NCBI RefSeq assembly: GCF_037893015.1
Contig: NC_133660.1
Coordinates: 288,397,078-288,461,077, forward strand
DNA from: Macrotis lagotis
Lineage: Eukaryota > Chordata > Mammalia > Peramelemorphia > Peramelidae
Reading direction: 5' to 3'
Length of the DNA stretch: 64,000 bases
In this document: positions 13,901 to 25,900 of the stretch, piece after piece
How positions within the stretch are numbered: position 1 is the first letter of the stretch
Layout of the letters: each line of letters opens with the position of its first letter
The notes under the pieces: generated by a model
Seen by the model: the letters and a program-made list of their open reading frames with translations, nothing else
What the model was told of the DNA's origin: nothing
Databases searched by the model: none
Made by a program: the position numbers and the translations under genes

Positions 13901-16900
13901 TTAAAATCACCTCGTGGTCAATGATACCTTTTAGAGAATGTGCTTTCCTTACTTATCCCTTTGAATGAGATCTATCTTGCAATTTCTTTTTTTTGAGGTA
14001 AGAGTTGCTACTGCTGCATTTTCACTTCAGGTGAAGCATAATATATTCTGCTCAGGGTTTTATCTCTACTCTGTCTGTGTCTCTCTGCTTCACATGTATG
14101 TCATTTAGCAGTATATCATAGGTTTCTGGTTATTCATCCACTCTGCTATCTGCTTGCATTTTTTGGGAGAGTTCATCTCCATTCATATTCACTATTATAA
14201 TAACTAACTCTTCATTAGCCTTGATTCTATCTCACCCTTACTTATACTTTTTTACTCCCTTCATCCTTATTCCTCCTTATCAGTATTTTGCTTTTGCATG
14301 TCAGTGCCCTCAATTTGTTCCCCATCAACCAGTCACCTTCCATTTTCCCCCTCTTTCCCTATTCCCTTGCACACTTTTCCCCTTCTAATCTTTAAAGTGA
14401 AAAGTAAATTTCTGAACCAATTCAGTGTTTGTATCATTCACTCTTTAAGCCAAATCTGATAAGAGGAAGATTCAAATTGCAATTACCCAGCTCTCTTCTT
14501 CCCCTTTGCTGCAATAGATCATTTTGGCACTAGATGTGAAGTAATTTACTGCATTCTGACTCTCCCTTCCTCCAATCTCATCATAATCCCTATTTTAATG
14601 TCTTCTCTTTTAAAAATCATTCTATCAAAATCAACTGATGTCCATACTTTCAACCTAAGTACATTTCCTCTAGAGAGTTATGATTCTCAACAGCTTTGAG
14701 ATGTACGCAAAAAACCAGTTTAATCTTATTGAATAGCAGTCATTTTTCCCCTCCTCTTTACCTTTTCATATATCTCTTGAGTCTTCTATATGAAAATAGT
14801 TGTTTTTTTCAGGGGGGGGGTGTCAGCTCTGGTCCTTTTTTTTCAGAAAAGTTTACAATCCACCTATTTCATTAACTATCCATATTTCCCCCTTAAAAGA
14901 GTGTGCACAGTTTTACTGGTACTTGATTCCTAGGTGCAATTCAAATCCCCTTGACTTTCAGAATATCAGATACCAGGCCCTTCAATCCTTAACATTACCA
15001 TAGGAAGGTCCTTTGTAATTCTGATTGTGGTTCTTCAGTATTTGAATTGCTTCTTTGTGGTTGCATGCAGTATTTTCTCCTTTGTCTGAAACTTTTGAGT
15101 ATCCTACAGTTTTCCTGGGCAGTTTCATTTTGGATCCATAGAGCAGCTGATCTGCAGATTCTTTCCATGACATTTTACCCTCTGATTCCAGGATATTGGG
15201 GCAGTTCTTTTTTTAAAAAATTTCCATCCACATGCATATGTAGACTTTTTAGGTTTTAATAAGGTTCTAATTCTAGCTATGAATTTTTTAAGCTATAAAT
15301 TTCCTTCCACCCTCCCTTCCCATCCCCCTACCCTCAACTGTGATCAGGCAGGTTAACATTGGACACACATAATTTTGATAAAGGTTTACAGATTAGTTAT
15401 TTTCAATATGAGGAATTAGGATTAAGGGAAAGAGAAACATAAGAGATAACTTTGATAAAGTGCTCTTCACATTCTGATGGGTTGGACTTTTTTGCTTTTT
15501 ATTTTGTTTTATTTTCTTTCCTCTGGATAGAGGTAACATTGTCTATGGCTGGTCTAATATGGTTGTTTTCGTACTCTGAACTGCTGAGAGGAGCTGCTTC
15601 TATCAAATTTATTCACCTCACAATGTTGTTGTTAATGTGTACATTGTTTTCTTGTTTCTACTCCCTTCACTCAGCATCACATCCCTTAAGTCATTCCATG
15701 CTTTTCTAGAGTCCGACCATTTATGGTTTCTTATATAACAGTAGTATTCCATAGTATTCATGTACCATAACTTGTTTAGCCATTCCCCAACTGATGTGTA
15801 TCCCCTCAATTTCCAATTCTTTGCTACTACAAAAAAGAGCTACTATCAATATTTTGGAATAAGTAGGAATTTTCCATTTTTTAAAATAATTTCTTCTGGA
15901 TTTTGATCTAGAATTGGAATCCCTGGATCAAAGGGTATGAACAACTTTATTGCTCTTTGGCTATCATTCCATATTAATCACTAGAAATGTTGGATTCATT
16001 TACAACTCCACTAGAAATGCATCAATGTCCCAGTCCTCAAACAATCTCTCCTACATTGATCATTTTCCCTTTTTCTCATCTTGACCAATCTGGTAGGTGT
16101 GAGGTGATACCTCTTTATGGTTTTAATTTGCATTTCTCTAATGAATAATTATTTGGGGTATTTTTTTCCCAGAATTACACATAACTTTAATTTCTTCATT
16201 TGAAAACTCTCTTTTTATATCCTATGACTATTTATCAATTGGAGAAGTCAGGGAAGTTCTTGATAATTTTCTGTGAAATGGAGTCCAGGTCCCTTTTTTG
16301 ATCATGGCTTTCAGATAGTACAATTATTTTTAAATTACCTCTCATGTATCACTTTTCTGCATCAGTAAATTTACCAATAAGTTATTTTGCATTTTCTTAT
16401 ATGTTTTTCAATTTTGTTTAATACATTCTTCATTTATTCGGAAATGATTAGCTTCAATTAATCCAACTCTTTTCCTCTGGGAGGGATTTTTTTTTCATTT
16501 TGGCTTTCCATTTCCTTTATTATTTGATCGATTCTATTTTTAAAATAGCTGCTATTTTTTCTAATTGCTCAACTGTATTTTTAATCATTTGTTTTCTTCT
16601 TTTAATTTTTGTGTTAATTTTTGTTAATTTTCTCTTACATTTCTTTCCACATTTTTTCCAGTTGCTTTTAAATTCCTTTCTGAGCTCTTCAAAGAAGTCT
16701 TTCTGGGCTGGAGCCCAACCTCCTTTAGAGGTTCACATGTAACCACTTCTGCTCTTCTTTTCTGAGCTTGTGTTTGTCCCATTCTTCTCTCCAAGGTACC
16801 ATTCAATGATTCCTGGGGTGGGAATCTGTTCTCTGCCCTGTTCTCAACAATGATTTCCTGTGACAAATCTTGCTTGAAGATGTTCCCTTCTTTTTGCATT

Positions 16901-19900
16901 CTTTTGTGTATTCTGTCAATCCAAAATCTTTTAAGAGGCTTGATTCATGTAAGTTCTGGGAAAAGTGCCAAAGACTTTATAACAGAACCTGGCTTCTCTC
17001 TGTGATCTTGAGTCATGAACAAAAGTTTTCGTTAAGAATTGAGATTGCAAGTGATCCAAGAAATTTGGAAAATAAGAAGAAATGTCTCCTGAGGGAAGTT
17101 CAATACTGCTAATTCCTGAGTATCTGCGGATTCTGTGATTCTTCTGTTGAGCAATGTTTGCAACAGATAATGAGAAAATAAGTGCAGAACGATAAGTGGA
17201 GCTTAAGAAGAAAAAATAGAAAAAACGAGAGAATGTTAATTTATGATAGTGCCAAAATAATTTTCTGTTGATAATCAAATCTGGGTTATAGGCATAAATA
17301 CTCCTTCCTTTGTCTTTGCTTTAGCTCCACCATTTTCTGAAGTGTAAAGTTCCTGTGAGTAGTGCCAGTGATGAGCTATGTGGAGATAGAGTCCCTGTGG
17401 CTGCTGAGTCATATGAGATTCTGAATTTTAAATCTTTTCCTAATGATATTGTGACACTGGTGAAAGTGGGTGAATTCCTCCCTTATGGTGAGGGATTCAG
17501 GATTAATCAAGAATCCATTGAATGGCCAGGAGATTTCTCTCAGGTAAGGGGACAAGTAATAATGTGCATTTTATCATTTTGCCTTCTTAGAATCCTGCAC
17601 AGTGTTGTTTCTTTTTTAGCACCAGGAAATTCTCCATCGACATTAAAAATGACTGTGAGAGGGGTGGCTGGGTGGCACACTGGATAAAGCACTGGCCCTG
17701 GAGTCAGGAGTACCTGGGTTCAAATACAGTGTCAAATTACCTAGCTGTGTGGCCTTGGGGAAGCCACTTAAACCCCATTGCCTTACAAAAACCTAAAAAA
17801 ACAAAACAAACAAACCCCACAAAAGTAATGTCTGGGACAAGGAGCTAGTATCTATTCAATCTTAATGTTCTGAGTAAGAGAGAACTCTGATTTCCCTATT
17901 TTCAATCCTACTTTTAGAATATTTCCAAGTTACAAAAAGTTCTGTGTATTCCACATTTAGAGAATCTTGAAATACATCAGTTGCATTTGTTGAAATTTGA
18001 AATATAACAAGGAATGCATAGTGGAGAAAAAAATTTACCAAATGAGACATATTACATGAAAAACTCTCCAATTTCTGGAATCCTGCAATTATATAAATAT
18101 TTATCTTAAAATTTTACTCAGTTCTTTTCACAAAAAATGAAGACAAAAATTTGTATCATCTTGGATAAATCAAATGTACATAAACTTCTGATGATGTTTA
18201 AATTATTTTTGTTTTAGGTTTTTGTTTTTCGTTTTTGCAAAGCAAATGGGGTTAAGTGGCTTGCCCAAGGGCACACAGCTAGGCAATCATTAAGTGTCTG
18301 AGACCGGCTTTGAACTCAGGTACTCCTGACTACAGGGCTGGTGCTTTATCCACTGCACCACCTAGCAGCCCCTGATGTTTAAATTATTAAAACATTTTAT
18401 ACTTGTACGTTTTTTAGAAAGTTCTACATAAACTATTCAAATTAATGTCTCTAATATATTTTTCTGTTTTGATTTGTAAATAGAAATTCTTGTTGTATTA
18501 ATTAAACATAATAAAATATAAATAAATAAATAGATAAATAAAAGATTTATCCTATGATTTGTCCCCAAATATGACAATGACTTTTAGAGACCCAATTTAA
18601 ATTGTGGTTATGTAAAACATGGGTTTATGCAGTTTCATTTGCCTATGTTATTTGATAATCCCACCCCAGTCTTCATAGTTGTCTCCAGTGGAGGCTAAAA
18701 ATGTAAATAAACAAAGAATAGTCAATGGGATCACCTGATACTTAATTAAACCTGTTTACTGTCATTATTACTGTCATTATTAGAATTTATATTATAGAAA
18801 GTCAGCATTCTCTAAAACTTTCAGGACTATGCAAATCCAAAACAACTGGAGTTTTGAGTGGAAGATTAAAAAATATATTCCCCTTGATTTATTTCAGCTT
18901 TACCTGTTTACAAATGAAGTGAAGTGTGGCAGCTAGGTGGCGCAGTAGATAGAGCACTGACCCTGGAGTCAGGAGTACCTGAGTTCAAATGAGGCCTCAG
19001 ATATTTAATATTTACCTAGGTGTGTGGTCTTAGCCAAGCCACTTAACCCCATTTGCCTTGCAAAAACCTAAAGATAAATACATACATACATACATACATC
19101 AATAAACAAATAAAGATGGAGTGAAATTTAGAGATATACTGGTACTTCAGCTGTAGAAAAATATGTAAGTTAGAAATAGATTAAAGATAGATTTAAAAAA
19201 ATTAACAAAATAATCTCAGGAAAAACAAAAGGTTTAATTTTGCCCAAGGGAGGATTTTGTGCAGGTTAAGTGGTCAACAGTCTCCACTGAAGAATAGATT
19301 AACCTTGCTCTGTTGAATTGCAAAAAAGTTTGTAATAAATGTCTTGCCTAGTAAAGAAATGAATTCCTTCTGGACTCAGCCTATCTATCTTTTAGCACTT
19401 GTTCTTACAGTGACTTTTTCTCCCTTTCTATGAGAGAAACATAGACTCCGATTGCCATATGCACCCCAAGCTGTGGTACTGGATTGAAGAAGACCATTCG
19501 TGAAAATGAGCCCATCTGCTGCTTTGACTGTGACCCGTGCCCTGAGGGACATATTTCCAATCAGACAGGTGATTTCCTACAGATGCACAGTACTTCTCTG
19601 AGAATAATAGACCTAATATTTTTTAAGGGGTTCAAGGAATCTTAACCTGGAGTGACTTTTACTTACCAAAATGATATTTCCTGAAATATAATAATACAGT
19701 ACTCATTCAATCACTTTCATTCATTGAACTTTTAAGACATTCCTGTAACTAACAGGAGCACCCTCTGGTTCTATTTAACAATAATATATCCAATGAGAAT
19801 CCAATAGTATTTTACTACTTTTGGATTTAATAATTCTTCCCTGCTTTTATAATGTACTCTAAACTCTGTATGTGCAAGAGAGCTTAATCTAATTTTTTTC

Positions 19901-22900
19901 CCTAAAATTCTTAGCCCACAAGGGAAATATTAATAAGCCAAAATATAAAATCTAAGCAATAACTAAGTACATTTGAATTTTGATTGAGAATAGGAATAGG
20001 CGTCCTGCTGGTGGAAGTATCTTCATGAAAATAATTTCTTTGCCGTTGCTGGGTTTATTGGTTTTTTTCTTTTGGACAAGTTGCTTTCCTAGCGGTCAAC
20101 CAAGATTTGCCCCAAAACAATGTATAAGGGTGGAACCAGGATGACAGGCAGGAATTCTCATAAGCCCTCCTTCAGACCACTTCAAATACCTGTAAAATGA
20201 TGATTTCAACTAAATTCTAGAGTGGCAGAACCCACAGAAAGACTGAATGAAACAATTTTCAGTCCAAGACAATTTTGAAGCTCTGTGGGAAGGGTCTATT
20301 AAACATGGTTAGTACAAGCCCACAGTATAGTGGAAACCATCTCCAGCCATCCAGAATAGCTCACAAGTGTGTCTCTGGCGGTGACTGGGTCTATGGCAAT
20401 AACAGGGCAATTTCCTGACCTTTCAGTTCAGAGTTTGCCAAGGACAATTCATCAGGAAATCTCTGCCACACCAGAGTGAGAGCAGAACCCAGTCCACTGC
20501 AGGCTTCAGAGGAGACTCAGTCCTAGAACCAGCAGCAAAGTAAAAAAAAAAAAGAATCAGGCGTACACCTGGGGAGCTGTCAGGCAAGAAGTCAACTTGC
20601 AGCTGGTTCCAAAGCACTCAACCCATGGATTGTAAGGGGTTGGGGGAGGACTGCAGAGTCTTCTTTTCTTTCTATCCCCGAGGCACAACTCTGTTACTTT
20701 GCCCATTCTCATATCCAGGTCACAGTCTGGGGTGCTAGTCTCAGGGAAAGAAACTTTACTGACATATGAGAGAAGGGACCCAGGGCAGAGTTCCCTGGAG
20801 AACTCTGGGGCAGAGGGGTGTGCTATGGTCATCCAACAGAGTATAGGCCACGAAAGCAGTTAGAGTTACTCAAAAGTCTTTGAAGGAATTGAGGTCCCTG
20901 GAAACACTTAAAAATACCCTCAAATGCTTGACAAAGTGCATCTTCCACACTTGAAGCAGAGCCCCCACCTTAACAAAAGAATTAAAATCAAGACTTAAGA
21001 AATTAGCAAACAACAGAAGAAAAAAATCTGACCATAGACAATTACTTTATCCCTGTGACCTATGGAGGATCAAATTACCCACTCAGAACATAAGAAGATC
21101 AAAATTTCTATATAGAAATTGTCCAATAGAAATAGGAATTGGACTCATGCTGTGAAAGAGCCCCAAAAGATTTTGAGAGTCAAGTGAGGGAAGTAGGGGA
21201 ATAATTGTGAAGAGTATTTAGTCTGATGCAGGTAAATCATGAAAATCAAGTCAGCCAAGAAGATACAACAAAATCCTAAAGCAAACAACATCATAAAAGC
21301 CAGTTTGGTTTAAATGGAAAAAGTAGTCCAAAAGACCAAGAGCCGAAGAATTCCTTACAGAGCAGAATTGGATAGATGGAAAAAAGAGATACAGAAACTG
21401 TTTGAAGAAAACAATTCCATCAAATGTAGAATGGAGCTAAGGGAAGTAAATCACTTTGTGGGAAATCAAGAAACAATAATACAAAATCAACAGAATGAAA
21501 AAAATAGAAGAAAATATAAGATATCTGATTTGAAAAACTACTGATCTGGAAACCAGAAAGAAAATTTAAAAATTATTAGACTACCTGAAAGTCATAACCA
21601 AAAAAGACCTTTCACTTCATTTTTCAAGAAATTCTCCATGAAAAATGACTTGATTTCCAAAAAGCAGAGGGTAAAATAGGAAATGAAAGAATCCACCAAT
21701 CACCTACTAAAATATATCCCCAAATGAAAACTGTCAGGAATACTATAGTCAAATTTCAAAGCTTCCAAGTTACGGAGAACATATTAGAAGCAGTCAGATA
21801 GAAATGATACAATTATCTTGAAGCTACAGTCAGATAATGCAAGATTTAGCAGCTTCTACATTAAGGACAGGTAGGGCTTGAAATGTAACATGCTGGAAGG
21901 CAAAAAGACTTGGATCACAGCCAAGAATCAACTCTTCAGTAAAATTAAACTTATTCTTTCAAGGGGTGAAAATGGATATTTGATGAATTAGTGAGCTTTC
22001 AAAATTACCTATTGAAATGACTAGAGCTGACCAGAAAATACAATCTTCAAGCTCATGACTCAGTTAAAGCTTATTTAGAGGGAATGGTAAAGACAAATTA
22101 GGAAGGACTTAATGATATTGAACTTCTTGAGAAAATTATACTAATTGCTCATATGAACATCTCATTTATTAGGGCAGTTAGAAGGAGACTATATAGAGAA
22201 GTCACAGGAGCGAGTTGAATTTGAAGGTATAATACATTCAAAAGATGGAGTTGATAGATGTGAAAGGAATGTTGGGAGTTAGGGAAAGGAGAGAGAGAAT
22301 GGGGTAAGTTATTTCATGTAAAATTCGCAAGGACAAGCTTTTTTAATGGAATGGAATGGGGGAATGGAATTAGGAGTGAAAGATAATTTATTCTCCTTGG
22401 AAGTGGCTCAGAGTGGAAATAAGATGCACACTCATTTGGAAATAGAAATGTATCTTAACCAAGAAGAAAATAGGGGAGGAAAGGGATGATGGAAATGTGA
22501 CAAAGGGCTTGGAGTGGCAGTGGTTCTTTGTTAGAAGATAGGGAAGGTCTAAGGAGTAGATAGTTGGATACATCAAAGTTTTGGGGGTGGAAAGAGTAAA
22601 AGAAGGGAGAAAAGACAGTCAATGGGGGTGGGGAGAAATAGAATGGAGGGAAATAAAGTTAGCAATAGCAACTGTGTGAAAAATGTTGAATCAATTTCTC
22701 TCATGGCCTTTGGGTAAACAATATTTTCCATCCCCCCCCCCAAAATGTAAAAAATCTGACATCTCCCACATTCCTGATCTCTCTGCAATTGGGATCCAGT
22801 GTCAAAGCTGAGAGGTCTGGTCCAGATTTCTTATCTAATTTGCATACTAAATTTGAACTTATTGTTTTAGTGTCCTGTCTTCATCTGTTTCGTGACTTGC

Positions 22901-25900
22901 ATTTTCCATTATAATATTACTTTACTTTAGTCTCTTGATGATGGCTACTATATCATTAATGTCAATCCAGGAGCATAGACTATTTTTACAGTCATTTAAT
23001 TCGACATTTAATTCTTTAAAGAGATTTTTGCAACTGAATCAATAGGATTTTGAACAGTTCCAAGCATAGTGATATTTTATGCACTTAGCATTATTTTAAT
23101 CGAATTTCCATTCCTCTTATAACCTCTTGGATTTCTCATTATGATTTTTATCAATTTGCTGATTTAATAAGATTGCAGATTTCTAGGTAGGTAAGTAAAA
23201 TATTGTATCAATAAAAATAGTGAAAATCTTCTCAGTTCTTTTACTTTCTTTACATTTTAATGTTCTTACCATCATTCTGCCACTATACCAGTTATAAGGA
23301 GGAGATTTGTTATTTTAAATTCATTTTAATAGTTATTGGGAATGATCATAGTATTGTAGTGAATGCCTGTACATTAACTGTTTGTTACATAAATATATAA
23401 TATTATACTATAAAAGTCCCATTTAACATTTATTTTTGCATTATTTTCATAATGAATAATTATATTTTGATAAAGTTTTTCTCAAATTTATGAGATAATT
23501 TTTGCTTTATTGATATTTTAAATTTAAGGTCAATCATTTTATGATCGACAATATATGCATGTATAATATAAATTGATCTTGGAGATGATCAATTCTGTCT
23601 TAGATAAATCACTTTAGAATATTTGACAGAAAATTCATGAAATTTTTCAATAAATATTTAGCATGATATTAAATGATGTTGCCTATGTTTTATGCTTCTG
23701 TACTTAAGGAATTATGTTTCATTTGCCTCATAAAATGATTCTGTAACTGTTGGCAAGTGATGGAGGTATGTAGAAAAAGAAGGGCATGCCATAAGTACCA
23801 TTTTAAGATTCCTATGAGTGATAAGCAACACAAATTCCTGGGAATTTGTGTAAGTAGTCTGAACTGATTCATCAAAAACTTGCATGCCCCAAACTATGCT
23901 TTGTAGTTTCAACGACTATTGTGGGGCACTTCCTGCAGCCATGGGTCCCAACACAGGAAGTATATAGGTTGGCTTCTGAGTCCCCCAGTTCATTCCCTTT
24001 GGAATTCTAAAATTATTGTGATTTCTATTTATTTCTCCAAGGGCCTTCCCATAGCCACATTGGCAGTTTTCTCATGCTGCCACAGGGTGGAGTCACCCAA
24101 TATGTTACTTTTCCTTACACACTTTTTTTTTTTGCAGGAGCAGTAAGCAAATCAACGATCCTTCCCAGAAGGTGATAAAAATCAGTTACTTTGACAACTA
24201 CCTTGTACATATTTTCTTCCTATGTTGAAATGCAAGATTCTTGAGGGCAGCCTTTGTTTTTTTTTTATTCCTTTCTAAATTCTTTATAATAGGATTGTGG
24301 TATTGGTTCTAACCGATGCTGTAGTAATAGCCCCTTCCTTGAGTGATTCCTTTACAATTATACAAAATTCACATCTGATATCAAATTATTTAAGAGATTT
24401 AGTTGATCTTCTCATAGTCTTGTATTTAATACATTTTAGGAATTATTTGTATTTCAAAGGTTCTTTGAATTGACTAAAAGAAGGGTATCCCCTCCATTAA
24501 ATCCACAGCAATGGCTAGATTTGCTACTCTGAACTTTTTGAGAAGAGAATTATTCCAATGGCAGCTGATTCAATGTTACTTATTAAATAACTCAGAGAAA
24601 CATATTTTCCCACTACCTTTCACTCGTAATTATTTATGTTTCAGTTGTTGGTCCAATGTAATAAACATAAATATAATTAAAAATAAAAAATTTTAAATTT
24701 ATTAATAGTCAGACAAATAATAAAAGGAACCTGCTCCTATGAAAAAATCTAATCATCCCTGAAGTTGAAGTAATTCATAAATACACAATAACATTATAAC
24801 ACTAAAGAGTTGCAAATATGAAAAATTTTTGAAATCCCCAGTAACTATTTTGTGAAACTTAGAAAATCATTGTCATTTGTGAACAAAATATTTTTTGAAT
24901 TAAAAAACAGTCAATATCTTTATGGAACATACAATATTTGACAATTGTTTGAATTCCATAAACTGAAATATGTACCATAAAACCACAAGGATTTTTAGTA
25001 CTGAGGTTACATTAAAAGAGACACATGAAACAGTTTTTTATGTAATTATTATTAATTCAAGGAAAAGGATAGAATTATGATTGTCAGTGTGTCATGTCTA
25101 TTGTAAAAAAAGAAATTGGGGGCCGGAGCCAAGATACTGACACATCATGAACTTTCACATTTATAAGAGCTGTTAGAAGGAGCATATATAGACAGGAAAT
25201 AGGAAGGAGCAGAATGTAATGGTATAATATAGTAAAAAAGAGGGAGTCAATGGGTAATAAAGGAAAGTACTGGGAGGAATGGAAAGGAGATGAAGAAGAA
25301 GCTAAGAAATTTCACATAAGGGTCAAGAAAAAGTTTTTTCAATGGAGTGGAATGGGGAAAGGTGAGGGGATTGAGTGAGCCTTCATTCTCATCATAAATG
25401 GCTCAAAGAGGAAATAACATACACACTTAATAAGGTGAGTAAATCTATCTTACCCTAGAGAGAAATGAGAAGAAAGGGCTGGGATAAGTGGAAATTGGGG
25501 GAGGGAAGGGGGGAATAGGTGATAGAAAAGAGAGAAGATGGATGGAGCGGGTACTCAGATTCAACACATTTTTGGACAAGGCCAGGATGAAAAGAAAGAG
25601 AGAATAGAATAAATGAGAGTGGGGTGGATGGAGGTACAGCTAGTAATATGATAAAGAAGGCAAATCACCCCAGAGACAGAAGCATTAGAATCTGAGCACA
25701 TAGTGAAGTACATTTTTTTTTCTCTCTCTATTCTTGAGGTTTCTCATTTTTGTTTTTTTTGGAGGGGGTTTTGTTTATACATAGAACACATTAAATATCC
25801 ATCAGTGTGTAACATGGAAACAATATAAAGACTAACAGACTGCCTTCTATGGGGAGGGGGGAAGGTATGGTGGTGGGGAAAATTGTAAATTTCAAACCTT

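Noticed and set aside
21314-21544. 76-codon frame in intron 5
   Set aside because: Recognised as L1/HAL1 ORF1-type sequence and not a host gene.
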